A DNA stretch of 64,000 nt. Origin: Hymenopus coronatus. Its lineage: Eukaryota; Arthropoda; Insecta; Mantodea; Hymenopodidae. The notes below the pieces were generated by a model. It was not told the origin of the DNA. It did not search any database and worked only from the letters and a program-made list of their open reading frames with translations. Each line of letters begins with the position of its first letter. The first letter of the stretch is position 1. The position numbers and the translations under genes are program-made. The DNA lies in contig CM060890.1 in assembly GCA_030762935.1 (NCBI GenBank), forward strand, positions 68,946,765 through 69,010,764, read 5' to 3'. Shown one piece after another: positions 47,686 to 59,296 of this stretch.

Positions 47686-48361
47686 CGGAAACTACAACAT
47701 TCAAATATTTACTGTAATTACCTTTTCTAAACAATCAGAGTTTCTCATACACAATGCAGTTGCCTCTAAAATTATTAAGTCATCTAATTATGGAACTAAA
47801 ACTTAAGATTTCCCTTAGGAATATAAAACTTAAACGTAGTCACTGGCGAATTTTTACTGCAAGAGCTCAATTCTCTAGAGAGTAATATTTGTTTAAAAGA
47901 TGAATAATTGCCTTGCTATCTAATGCTGCTTCTAATTATCACGTGCATTTTATTCAGGAAAATGAGAAGATTGTTCACACAAAGGACTGGAGGCGGAAAC
48001 GTTTTATTTGTTTTTATAAACTGCGTTGGAGCTCTTTCTGCATTACATTGTATCCCTTTGCATACCTTTCTGTGGGGAGCGGAGAAGAAAATGAGCAATG
48101 TGCGAACTTTAGATAGAAAATTAAGATAGGGCAACTGATTCTGGCTCAATATGCAACCACCATAACGTATGAGTGGAGCGTGTAATCTATAACTCCCGAG
48201 TATAACCTCGTTTAAGGGGACATAATCGAAGCGATATTTGCTGATTGAGATGAACGGCTTTATTTGCTTTACTACCATCCCAATCAGTGATTCATTCATA
48301 GCTGAGTAATTGTTGTTTACAAAATATAGCAAAGTTTGGGAATTTGCAGGTGTACCAGGTG
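47686..48361. other. Unassigned sequence with overlapping open frames
   Basis: Frames are open on both strands at 47908-48332 (minus-strand 138 codons, plus-strand 73 and 67). None has a domain I recognise. The coincidence on both strands suggests a repeat with low stop content, not a gene. Confidence 0.35.
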
Positions 48362-48600
48362 GTCCAATTGCCCGACATTTGACATGTGTAGATATCCCTT
48401 TGCGTGCTAGAAATTTACATCACTCAATGGGATTATTTTAAATTAAAACCGGCCAAAGGAGTACTGACAAGAGTTGGCTTCATTTTATACGTGAGACTGT
48501 CAGAGGAGGTAAAACGAAGATTCCTCTCACCAATTTCTCCACTGGCAAATTTTGACTTGAAGCAGCGTTGTTGTGTTTTGCAACTCTTTTAACGCGCCAT
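48362..48600 (+). repeat. Repeat related to 40310-40510
   Basis: See the partner: shared GGTAAAACGAAG and an AGATATCCCTTTGCGTGC-type terminus in inverted relation. Class unknown. Confidence 0.4.
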
Positions 48601-49677
48601 ATACGGGAGAGTTGATGATGGATTGATTTAACCCTGACCAATTCAACGACTTTTTTTTAATTCATCACATTATGGATTAATTCATCAATTGTGATTAGTT
48701 TTCCTTGGAGGTGGTGTGTCTACTCGAGTTATTGTGAGATACAACACTGAAAAAAGCAGGAGCCTTTTATTATTGTTGTTCATAATTTATGTTTGTGATT
48801 TATAATCAATTGATTAATTCCCTTCGTTCTTATTTCAGGGTTGATAGCTACGGTAATTTTTATTTAGTGTAGTTTCATTAATTTATGCATGTGTTTATAT
48901 TGTGGCGATTATTTTTCATATCTTGTTTGCCGCCCTCACAATATACAATACGAGTACAACTTTAGTAAGCCCGGTAGTCAAATGTGTAGTTTATACCTAC
49001 ATATAGAGGTTTGACCAAATAATCCGTAGGTATTTATTTTGCATACATAAGCAGAATAAAGGGCGTAGGCACCAATAAAAAATGTGTCAACCCGAGTAAC
49101 CATTTTTCCTAAAGCCGTACAGAACTTCTACCTGCTCCGTTATCATATAAAAGACAGAGTCAGTTCATTCAGCAAAAAAGGAACATAGAAGCATCAGTAG
49201 CCGCATAGTATGGCCCTATTAGATTTGAGAAGGTTTGCCTTAAAATGGAAATAGATGGAAAAAGAAGCGAATTATCGACAATTATAAGTATAAGCTTTCA
49301 AACTCCACCACCAGATAACGTTATAACTGTAGGACTTGCGACATGTGTAGAGTTTAAGATTTTGACTGCTATTGGTTTTTTGTAGCACTCGGTGCTTTAT
49401 TCTCTTTTTTCACATTTATTTTGTGAGCTGTCTATGGCATAAATAAGGATAATATTTTAATGAATACATCTTTCCTTCTAACAAGCTATACTCACTTGGT
49501 ATGTGCGTTAATTGTTATATTTTTAACAAATTAAGTAATATTTCATGTTACATAATATGCATATACTGTTTGGTTTGTTATTATGCATAACAACTAAAAA
49601 GTTTGCCAATCGTATTTGCTTGTTTTGTATGAATCTAATTAATGTCTTCTTTTATTAGTATTACCCAATTGTTTTTT
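48601..49677. other. No recognisable gene
   Basis: AT-rich; no frame or repeat that I can support. Confidence 0.4.
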
Positions 49678-50510
49678 ACTTTCTCTACACGTACTATGTG
49701 CATAGTGTATAGAGAAAGTATTGTATTTCACCACAAAAATTCGATACCGAGATTTCACCGGAAATACATGTTTTGGGTCCTCCTGAATCCAAGAAAACCA
49801 GTTTTGGAAAAAGGTGTGTGTGTGTGTGTGTGAGTGTGTGTCTGTGGACAGCATAGCTCAAAAACGAAAAGACCCTTAAATACCAAACTTGGTATTTAAG
49901 TATAGTATCTTCCAGGGATGCGACACGAAGATTTTCAATAACATTCCCCCACCTCAACTACCCTTTACATGGAACTTTTTTCGACTAACCATGGCTCTAA
50001 CTATTTTGATTAAAATATCGTATATTAAAGATATTTACCTGACAAATAATATGTATATCTTCAATTTTCTAGGAATAGCCTCTGAAGGTTACTTTATTAT
50101 AGATGAGTTTTACATAACTGCTAAACCGTAAGAGAGATGGACAAAAACTTACCACACAAAAAAGGTAGAGTGCATTAAAACACACAATTTATATCATATA
50201 CATTTTTTTCCTAGAGTTCATCGTTTTTAAGATATTCCTTGTTTTTGCTTCAGCTTTGAAAAACATACATTTCTCATCCAGGAATTTGTCAACTCCTGTC
50301 CATACAAACAAAGGACCTTCAGTCACATAGCAACCTGCTTTTGACTATCACTTTAACCTAAGGTACTTCCTTATTCCGCTTCTATTTACAAAGAAGCAAG
50401 TAATAAGACTATTTCTGATAATTAGCATGAAATAAATAGAAGAATAAGCTTATTAACAATCATTTGTTAACACAGAGGTAGAGAAATTCATGTGAATGAA
50501 ACACATTAGA
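49678..50510 (+). repeat. Palindrome-headed repeat, copy 13 (best reference copy)
   Basis: Complete, about 833 bp. Left near-palindrome 49681-49718 with CTATGTGCATAG at its centre; AAAATTCGATACCGAGATTT at 49736; (GT)n at 49813-49843; internal inverted repeat CTTAAATACCAA / TTGGTATTTAAG at 49875-49900; right end GTAGAGAAATTCATGTGAAT near 50478. T-runs on both flanks. Confidence 0.9.
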
Positions 50511-51434
50511 TTTTTTTTTAAATGCGATACTTCAGGGTAATATGTGTAATTGAGTCAACCCTAAAACATAGCAACAGTGATGATAGACCACTCACAAACA
50601 ACCAATAGGAAATGCCATATTTTCGAATACACCAGATAAATCTGATCGTAGCTGTTCCGTTACAGTATAAAGATGCCCATTAGTTATCAGTTACAATTAT
50701 AGACGGTACTAAAATAATTCAAATGTTATTGTATAGTGTCTCTTACAAATTATAAAAACATAATGCATTAATTTACACGGTGAAATTATTACAAAATATC
50801 AACCACCTTAATTATAAAACTATGCTTTTGAAAACATTTCAGAAGATTCACAAAAGTTCTCCAGTTGAAACTCCTGGCTATCCATTTCGGAAGTAGTAAT
50901 TATTGTAAATGTGAACGTTGTATTTTACAATCATACCAAACAGCAAAGGAGCTATCCTTTTTTTTAGTATTAAATATAAATTTTGATAAATAAAATTATT
51001 CTTTGGATTGCTAAGGTACATAGTTTTATTCACCGACAGATTAACGAAACTGCATTAAATTCTTGTCTTGTAGCATTATAGAACCCTAATACTCTTATGT
51101 GGACATATTTATACTCCTATTACACAGTATAAATGCATAAATGCGGTAATTTGGGGATTATGAATTCCTGTCACTGTGAGCAAGCATATTAGTCACAAGA
51201 GGGCGTAGTCATGGAAGATAAAAGAGTGGGAATAGCTACTGGACAATAAATATATAGCTTTGTTATGTATTATTAACCTGATTACTTGAATACTATTTTG
51301 ATTTTCTCTACAACGTAATTGGGGTAGAAAGGGAAGGGTTCTATCCCAACAAGTTGTACTATTTTTTGGAAAATATGTTTTAAGCTCCTTGAACCAAAAA
51401 ACCTTCAGAGAAAGGTGTGTGTTTAATATTTTTT
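50511..51434. other. No recognisable gene
   Basis: AT-rich; an 86-codon minus-strand frame at 51193-51453 overlaps the next SINE and has no domain. Confidence 0.4.
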
Positions 51435-51620
51435 TTGTTAAGGACGCTGTCAATTGTCAAGACAATGTAAGTGTTGCCGTGTGCCGGAATTTCCTCCAGC
51501 AGGAGTTTTTAGTGTGCCAATAAATCTACTAATATGGGTCTATCCCTTTTAAGTACATTTAAAAACCATTGGTCTGGGCGAGGTTTGAATCTGTGACCTT
51601 GAGTTCACTGAACTACCTTG
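51435..51620 (-). repeat. SINE copy (family A)
   Basis: GTGCCGGAATTTCCTCCAGC, AATAAATCTACTAATATGGG and TTTAAGTACATTTAAAAACC are the complement of the family core; ends in a tRNA-like head remnant (GTGACCTTGAGTTC). Confidence 0.68.
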
Positions 51621-52270
51621 ATTTGTGTGTATGTGTAAGTGTATGTGTGTGCGTGTTTCACTTTTAGCATAGCATTTAAATCCAGCATTTTAAGGACGTA
51701 ACAGGAAGATTTTCTAGATCTCCCCTAATTCAAATTATCCTTTACATAACACAGTAGTCGGTATTTTTAATTCCTCTATACGTACTGTGTACATACTGTA
51801 TAGAGAAGGTGTTGCACTCCACCAAAATTTCGATACCGAGATTTCACCGGAAATATAGGTTTTAGGGTCCCCTTTATCCAAAAAAAGTATTTCCGGAAAA
51901 AGGTCTGTATGTTTGTGTGTGTGTGTGTGTGTCCGTGTGTCTGTGAACACGATAACTCAAAAACGAAAAGTTGGTAAAATACCAAACTTCGTATTTAAGT
52001 TTAATATCTTCCGTGGAAGCGTCACGACGATTTTGAGAAAAATCCCCCTAACCCCAACTATCCTTTACATGGAACATTATTCGAAAATTCTGATTTTCTC
52101 AAAAATGTCTGCAACAATTTTGTTTAAAACATCGTATATTGAAGCTATTTACCTGACAAATAAAATGTTTATCTTCAATTTTCTGAGAATAGCCTCTAAA
52201 GAGTACTTTATTCTGGATGACTTTTACGAAATTTTTAATAAATGCTAAAACGTAAGAGATGGACAAAAAC

Positions 52271-53494
52271 CTACTGAACGAAAAATAAAAATAACTTTTC
52301 TCGGGCTATCAGCCAGGTGAATTCTGGAATAATTTCCAAGCTTTCAAGAGCTAACGTCGCTCTCATCTTCAGGGAATGATGTAGAGACTCCGGGTACGCC
52401 TTATATATAGTAGTCCGTAGGGGGGGACCGGCCAGATGCCGCTCTGTGATTGGCCCGGGTCCGGCATGGGTCTCCGTTGCCGGGACGGACTGCTCTGATT
52501 GGCCCGTTGCCAGATGTGAGCCTGTATTAAAACTAGGGCTAGCTTTTGGCAGTTTCACAAATCTTTGCGAGTGTTTGCTGAGCACCGAACTCCAAATGCC
52601 ATTCACCTGCAAGCCGCTGTCTCTGTTGATGTTATTTTCTTCGTATTTAATAGCTATGGCTTCTTTGATGGAGCGGTCCCAATTGCTTGAAGACTTAAAC
52701 ATGGTGGTTGTGTCGCCCAGTCTCGGTCTGTGTCCTTCATGGATGCAGTGCTCCGCAAGACCAGATTTTTCTGGGTACATCAGGCGGATGTAGCTCTCAT
52801 GCTCTTTGCATATTTGTTCAATCGTTCTCCCCGTCTGTCCGATGTAGGCTCTACCACATTCACATGGAATGCGGTATACCCCAGGAGTCTTGAGGCCGAG
52901 GGAGTCTTTGACCTGTCTTAACATATTTCGAACTTTATTGGGTGGCTTGTGTATAGTCTTGATGTTGTATTTGCCCATAATTCTACTCAGCTTACCAGAC
53001 AAATGACCTGAATATGGGAGGTAGGCTTTATGTTGTTTCTTCGTGTCTTGTGACTCATCTAGCTGGGATGCATTACGCTGTGCACAGTTTGTACTGACAG
53101 CGGCCCGTTTTAGTGCCTTGTTGATGCTGCTCTTGCTATGTTCATTTTTCTCTAAGCTGGTTCTGAGATACTGCAATTCTTTAGCGAGGTTTTCACTGTC
53201 TGAGATGGCTACTGCTCTTCTGTGTGCAAGCGTCGATAGAACAGTGTTTCGCTGAGCTGGGTGGTGGCAACTGTTTGCGTTTAAATATAGATCGGTATGT
53301 GTGGGCTTCCGGTACACACTATGGCCCAGGGAACCATCAGGCTTTCGGTGTATTAATATGTCCATGAATGGTAACTTCCCTTCCTGTTCAATTTCCATAG
53401 TAAACTTGATGTTTGGATGCTGACTGTTTAGATGGTTCAAGAAGTCCTGTAGCGTGTCTTCCCCGTGAGGCCAGATGACGAAGGTGTCGTCCAC
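52271..53494 (-). pseudogene. Penelope-like RT motif C and GIY-YIG endonuclease part
   Basis: Begins directly at VDDTFVIWPHG, the end of RT motif C; the residues just before it, including the usual aromatic, are missing, which fits a short deletion that is not a multiple of three. Then PFMDILIHRKPDGSLGHSVY and, near 52825-52885, GVYRIPCECG and AYIGQTGR, the two strands of the GIY-YIG nuclease, with EH downstream. The frame has no stop of its own and runs through the ribozyme and tail into the flanking repeat (52271). Confidence 0.85.
52333..52378 (-). ncRNA. Predicted minimal hammerhead ribozyme of the Penelope-like element
   Basis: On the minus strand: stem I TTCC, core CTGAAGA (52366-52372), stem II GAGAGC pairing with GCTCTT, core GAAA (52342-52345), a one-pair stem III, cleavage triplet CTT and closing stem I GGAA. 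Penelope-like elements are known to carry hammerheads with a one-base-pair helix III, which matches. Cleavage is predicted between 52338 and 52337. Activity not shown. Confidence 0.65.
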
Positions 53495-54618
53495 GGCTTT
53501 AGAGTTGCTGAATCTAAGGCCTGATGCTCAAGTGCTTCCATGTAAAAATTAGCTATGGCTGGTGAGAGAGGAGAGCCCATGGCCACTCCATCTGTTTGCT
53601 CGTAATATTGTCCGCGGTAAAGAAAGTAGGTCGACGTGAGCGTGTGCTTGAATAATGCAATGACCTGCTGGGTGAAGTGCGGTTCTAGGAGCTGGAGAGA
53701 GTCTAGCAGCGGGACCCTGGTGAACAGAGACACCGCATCAAAACTGACCGGTAAATCACTCGGTTTCACCCTTAATGTCTGAATCGTCTTTACGAATGCT
53801 GACGAGTTGACCACATGATGAGGGCAGGTTCCTATCAATGGCTGCAGCAACTTGGTGAGGTGTTTTGCAAGGTTGTAAGTGGGGCTCCCAATAGCGCTGA
53901 TGATTGGCCGAAGTGGCACACCCTCCTTGTGCACCTTGGGCAAGCCATATAGTCTCGGAGGAACAGCTGCCGGTGTGGTTAGAGCCTTGATGGTTTCAGC
54001 GGGAAATTGTTTCTCTCTCAGAAGTGCTGAAGTTTTCTTAACGATGGCTGCCATAGGGTCACGTTTTAGTGGCCGATATGCTGGGTCCTCTAGCAATTGT
54101 GAAAATTTGTTATTGTAGCCCTCACAGGAAAGAACCACTGCAGCGTTTCCCTTGTCCGCTGGTAGAATGAGTACATTCTCGTCGTCTCGTAGAGATTTCA
54201 GGGCTGTTCTTTCCTCTTTGGTGATGTTGGATTTTGGCGGAGCTGCTTTCTTTATTGCAAGTACTGTTTCCTGCCTGATGTCATCTGCAATTTCTTTAGG
54301 CAATGTTTGAATTGCCTGTTCTACCCCGCTGATGATGTCGATCACAGAAATTTTCCGTGGAGCCGGTGCGAAGTTCAACCCCTTCGCTAGTACTGCTATG
54401 GAGTCCGAGTCCAGTTCCTTGTCTGACAAGTTGATGACGACTCGATGATGCTCTAATGTTGCTGGGGGATCTTGTGTTATGGCTAGGCGCGCAAACTTCC
54501 TGGTTTGCCTGGCCGTTGATTTTGATAGCTGTAAGTCTGCGCGTGTTTTTGTCGAAGCATCGATCCAATCCCAATCCGATGGCGCAACGCGCGAAGCAAT
54601 ATCCAGGTGTAGGGCCAA
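53437..54618 (-). pseudogene. Penelope-like reverse transcriptase, N-terminal part
   Basis: 393 codons. Motifs in order: LPADKGNAAVVL, LYGLPKVHKEGVPLRP with AIGSPTYNLAK, SFDAVSLFTRVP (motif A, catalytic Asp) and TDGVAMGSPLSPAIANFYME (motif B). KVHK and the DKG box are typical of Penelope-like RTs, which are related to telomerase. The frame leaves the family pattern after LDSATLKP near 53495; the next motif continues in another frame. Confidence 0.85.
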
Positions 54619-54950
54619 TAGAACACGTTAAAACACACAATTTATGTTATTCGTTTTTGAGACATTCCTTGTTTTTTATTTCTGCTTTGAAAACTTAAAC
54701 TTTTCTCATGCAGAAATTTGTCAACTGCTGGCCATACAATCAAAGGAACTTCAGTGACATAGAAACGAGCTTTTGACTGTCACTTTAACCTATGATACTC
54801 CCTTATTTCGCTTCTATTTACAAGGAAGAAAGTAATAAGACTATTTCTGCTATTTTTTCTGATTAGTATGAAGTAAATAGAAGTATAAGCTGTCTAAGAA
54901 TAATTTGTTACAGAGATGCAGAGAAACTCATGTGAATAGTATACATTAAG

Positions 54951-55974
54951 AACAACTCAATTTTGATTAAGCAATTATATTTGTAAAATATATTTGTAAA
55001 TATAAAAGATGCATATCATGAATTTTCAGTAAACTAATACTCCTCTTCATTCAGTGAGTTCTATTTCACATTATTCGGCTTTTTCCGCCAGTCGTTTGCG
55101 ACGCGCATTACGTGAATACTAGGTAGCGAGTTTATCACGCATTGTCTTTTACAGCGACCTAGTATACGATGAGTAGAATGGGAGTGAATGTGATGGTCAT
55201 CTTAGTGAAATGGTACTCATGTATCATACCTTTCCATTCATTTAAATATTCGTTTGTATCTTGTAAACCCACAACAGCAGCATTTATGTTGATAGGTATT
55301 GTATTTCCAGATCAGAAGTGGCACTCAACCATGCAAATTCTGTGATCGGTGGTCATTTCCATCTCTTGCGAAAAAAAAGCACACTGTTCTGGTGAAAAAT
55401 AGGACTTCACCGTCCAGTATATCAACCTTTTACAAAAACCAAAAAATGCATACATTCCAAGGTTCAATTCCGCACCTCCCCTTTGAGACAAGGGGCTTGC
55501 TGAACTAATAAAATCATCATGCATTTGAATACAATGACGCTGAAGGCGAATACATCTAAAGACTCGGTATAATTATGCATTAGGTAAATGTAAAACCATA
55601 AGATAATGTTGAAAAATTGGATGATAATACGTAAAATTAATTATAACATTTTCACATTATTCTTTGTTGCATTTTCCATTTTTCGAAATCTTCATGATAT
55701 GTGCGTCATCTGACGAAATGTATTTAAAGAGTGTAATTCTTACTTTATTTTATTTTTAGTGTTAACTATTACCATTTCTCACTAACATGGTTAAAGTAAC
55801 TTTTCCCATTTTATGTGCTGCTCAAAGATTGCTACTACAAATTATTTCTGAGAAAATGTATTGCAATAACAAACAGTAATTTATTATACATTCAAAATAT
55901 ATTTAAATTACTGAGTTGTTGGAAGTATTGATGTTTAGATCGCTCTCAAACATTCAAAATTGACAATGAATGTA
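54951..55974. other. No recognisable gene
   Basis: Mostly AT-rich. A GC-richer patch at 55075-55190 and a B-box-like AAGGTTCAATTCCGCACC at 55460 hint at a decayed SINE, without an A box. Confidence 0.35.
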
Positions 55975-56370
55975 TATAAAACTAAACGTCTAAAGTGCAC
56001 ATCAATGAAAGAAAAGACTAAAGATATAATAATAGAAAACACAAAGATATAATGTTAGAAAACACAAAAGAAGAAGTGAATTCCCTTAAATATTTTGGGT
56101 CTATTTTCAATTAGCAGTGAAATACAATGATAATATACGAAGAATACATTACAACAACGAATTAAATGAATCATAAACAATGAAAATATCATTAACCAAA
56201 TTAAAGCTTTTAGATTAGGATGGTTTGAAGTAATAAATAGGACCCATAATGATATAATGGTTAAAATAATTTACAAATGGACCCCAATGAACACGAGACT
56301 AAGGGACCGTCCTAAAAATATATGCTTAGATGATATACTTGATGACATTAAGGATATGAAAATTAAAAAT
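55975..56370 (+). pseudogene. LINE C-terminal remnant
   Basis: Across stops one reads ENTKEEVNSLKYFGSIFN (the post-RT FKYLGS region) and VINRTHNDIMVKIIYKW, PMNTRLRDRPKN, LDDILDDIKDMKIKN. This is the C-terminal GxRPxGRPKxRWxDD region of insect LINE proteins. Ends exactly where repeat copy 15 begins, so that insertion probably cut it. Confidence 0.68.
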
Positions 56371-57174
56371 CCTATTTGTTCCATTCACATGGCATTCTCT
56401 ACATTGCTGTAACAAGTTATTGTTAAAAAGCAAATTCTTTTATCTTATCTAGTTTATGATAATCAAAATAAACATAAATATAAATTGCCTTAATTATTTG
56501 CTTCCTTATAAATAGAAAGAAATGTATGGAATACACTAGGTTAAAACGTTAGTCAAATATTTTAAAATCCGATTACTATGCAGTTGAAATCTATGCAGGA
56601 TCAGGAGTTTACAACTCTCCGTGTGAAGAAGTTTAAGTATTTTAAACCATAAGCAACTAACAACTAGTAGCTCAGAAATGCTCAATTTTACGAAAAAGAC
56701 GTATATGATATGAATTGTGTGTTTTAAGTGATCTACATTTTTTTTTTGGAATACGTTTTTGTCTATGTCTTACGGCTACAAATTAAGTAAAATTCAGCAA
56801 CATTAATTCAGAATAAAGAGGTCTTTAGAGGCTATTCGGAGAAAATTCAAGATAAACATTTTATTTACAATATAAATTTCTTCCATATACAGAATTTTAA
56901 TGAAAACTATTAGGGCCATTTTTGAGGACATTTAATTTTCTATTTTTTTTTCCAAGTAAAGGGTAGTTTGGAGTGGGGAATTTGCTCAAAATCTTCGGTC
57001 GCAACCCTTGAAGATTTTCGGTTTTTAAGTTATTGTGTTCACGGACACACACACGCGCACAAACACACAGATCAAAAAAAAAATATTTTCAGTGAAACCT
57101 CGGTATCAAATTTTTGGGTGGAGTGCAATACCTTCTCTATACACTATATACATTGTACGTGTAGAGAAAGTAAA
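56371..57174 (-). repeat. Palindrome-headed repeat, copy 15 (complete)
   Basis: Minus strand. Right end TTGTTCCATTCACATGGCAT at 56376; CA-rich tract at 57045-57068; left palindrome 57131-57170. AAAAT-type words on both sides may be the target duplication. Confidence 0.85.
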
Positions 57175-57659
57175 ACCTGAACAAGATAGAAAAGTCTGGA
57201 AACACTTGAGAAGGCCAAAACATTTGTAAAGTTGTAGTGAATTAGTGAAAAGGAGAAGATTTCTCTCAAACTTAAATATTCCACTAGAAAACATTAAAGA
57301 TATGGAAGGTTTGAGGTAACAACTATTCCCCGTGCGTGTGGCTTCGTAACTCCGCGCGACTAATTACTGCCTGGATCACGGTGTGAAGCCGCAGGCTGGC
57401 GCGCGTGCAGTTCAGCTCGAGACCTGACATTTGCACCGTAATAAAATTACGTTCATTAGGATGCACTAGTACCGCTATGACACGTTACAACAGTTGCAAT
57501 CAAATACGATTTAGTTTCAACGGTTGGCAGTACACAATTTGAGGTGCAACATTAGCACTAAGCCTACATGTAGCATCAACCTTAGTTTTCTTCTTGCTTT
57601 CCACCCACACCTTGATTTGGTAGTGGATTAAAACACATAAAGGCTTGTGATAATTTAAT
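57175..57659. other. No gene; one GC-rich patch
   Basis: 57330-57440 is markedly GC-rich (GCGCGCGTGCAG and similar). No frame or motif assigns it. Confidence 0.4.
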
Positions 57660-57965
57660 TTTTTTTCTCACAGAAACCATCTGTAGGATAGTTGAGTTAG
57701 TCTGAAAAATTCAGTGCCATAGATGGGATTTAAACCACGGATCTCCCGGTCTCTAGCCACTGTTCTACTACTGAGCTACCATGTCAACTATGAATCCTGG
57801 GTCGCGAAGTACTTACGACATTCGGGTTTATCATCTCAAAATATTGTGAGATCATCTTGTGGTTTAGCGGAAACATTCAAGTCAGCAAGTTACCATGTTA
57901 GCTCAGAGGTAGAGCAGCTGGCTACAGACCGAGAGATTCGTGGTTCAAATTCCGGCTATGCTATG
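57660..57965. repeat. SINE family B, inverted pair of tRNA-like heads
   Basis: Right head on the plus strand (57892-57958): TTAGCTCAGAGGTAGAGCA (A box) and GTGGTTCAAATTCC (B box). Left head on the minus strand (57710-57786): GGTAGCTCAGTAGTAGAAC and GTGGTTTAAATCCC. They face away from a ~105-bp middle that is shared with 19590-19850. Too decayed in the acceptor stem to be working tRNA genes. Confidence 0.65.
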
Positions 57966-58059
57966 CTATTGAGTTATCCAACTACATAGATATATATTTA
58001 ATTACATTTTATAATCTATTAATTCCATTTGTTCTATTGGCTCTGTAATTCTGTAATAC

Positions 58060-58850
58060 CTTTTCTAGTATATGTATAAAACATACAGAGTGGATAGAGA
58101 ATATAACCCAAAAATTTTATACTGATATTGCACCGGAAATGCATGTTTTGAGAACCCCCGAATAAAGGAAATATTCGATAAAAAGGTTTGTGTGTGTGTC
58201 TGTCTGTGTCTCTTGTTATTTAAGTTCAGAATCTTCCAAGGATGCAACACTAAGGTTTTCATTAAAATCCGCCCCCCCTTCCAAACTATCTTTCTCGATT
58301 TTCTAAAATGTGGCTCAAACTATTTTGAATAAACTTCCGCATATTAAAGATACTTGTTTACATGCATAGTAAAATGTTTATCCTGGATTTTTTGGGAATA
58401 GATTTTAAAGCATGGATGACTTTTGCATATCTGAAAACCATAAATTGTAAATAAATCATTTGTGCCAGAAAAAATACAGATCTTGTTAAATACACAAATT
58501 GTCATATTCATCATTTTTTAGAATACAAGTTCCGAGACATTCCCTGTTGTTGGTTTCAATGTTGCAATATTTATACTTTTCTCAAATGAAAAGTTGTCAT
58601 TCGTTTCTTCTCTTTCGAGCATGCAAGGGGAACCAAAGTTCAATTGCATCACATAGCTACCAGCTTTTAAAGGATTTCATCATAGCTATAGCATAGTGTA
58701 TTCCATTATTTCCCTTCTAAATAAGGAAGCAAATAATAAGACCATTTCTGGTAATGTTTATTAGCATTGTATAAATAAAAGAACAAGACTTTGTAATACT
58801 AGTTTATGTAAGAGAGAGAAAGACGTGTGAATCGAACACATCAGATTTCT
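58060..58850 (+). repeat. Palindrome-headed repeat, copy 16
   Basis: Complete in layout but diverged: left palindrome decayed, TG tract at 58187-58208, right end GTGTGAATCGAACACATCAG at 58825. Confidence 0.82.
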
Positions 58851-59296
58851 TTAAGATTATGTATTACTTTCATTGGTGATGTAACGGATTATTGTTAAGA
58901 TGGTATAGAAATTAAAAGTACATTCTTGTAACACCATATAAAAGTGATATCAAGATGATATCTTAAAAATAAGTAAATGAATATCAATTTGTTCTTTCAA
59001 CGTTTAGTTTGGTAATTGATCACCGCGTTATGTTTCATACTTGGAGAACTGTAAGTATTGAAGTTTGTGACATATAAAAACTACTGTATACTTTTTTTGT
59101 TGCAGTTGTCTTTGTCAAGTCCAATGTTTTTCCATCATAATGTAGTTTTGTTCGTACAGATCACCATTAAGGCTGAAGTTAAGATGTCGCAAAAGTGGCT
59201 GAATGATTAGTGTAATTTATAATAGACAGTTGAAGTTCTCTCTAGCTATCAGGCATTCATATCTTTGGTACAAACATCGTTAGTAGTTTTTGTTTT
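58851..59296. other. No recognisable gene
   Basis: AT-rich spacer; nothing supportable. Confidence 0.4.

Larger units (their letters stand above)
52303..54623 (-). mobile_element. 5'-truncated Penelope-like element
   Basis: About 2.3 kb on the minus strand with reverse transcriptase, GIY-YIG endonuclease, a predicted hammerhead ribozyme and the tail CACCTGGCTGATAGCCCGAG. The RT frame is already open at the truncated right edge (54618), so the element lacks its 5' end. A small internal deletion kills it. Confidence 0.85.
51768..54950 (+). repeat. Palindrome-headed repeat, copy 14, split by a Penelope-like element
   Basis: First part 51768-52302 (palindrome, GT tract 51914-51935, internal inverted repeat), second part 54624-54950 (from CACGTTAAAACACACAATTT to the right end). 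Removing the insert restores family order with only a few bases uncertain. Confidence 0.86.

Noticed and set aside
47916..48332. 138-codon minus-strand frame overlapped by two plus-strand frames
   Set aside because: Openness on both strands and lack of any motif argue for a repeat with few stops.
57895..57965. Possible tRNA gene with A and B boxes
   Set aside because: No paired acceptor stem, and an inverted partner plus a shared body show it is a SINE head.
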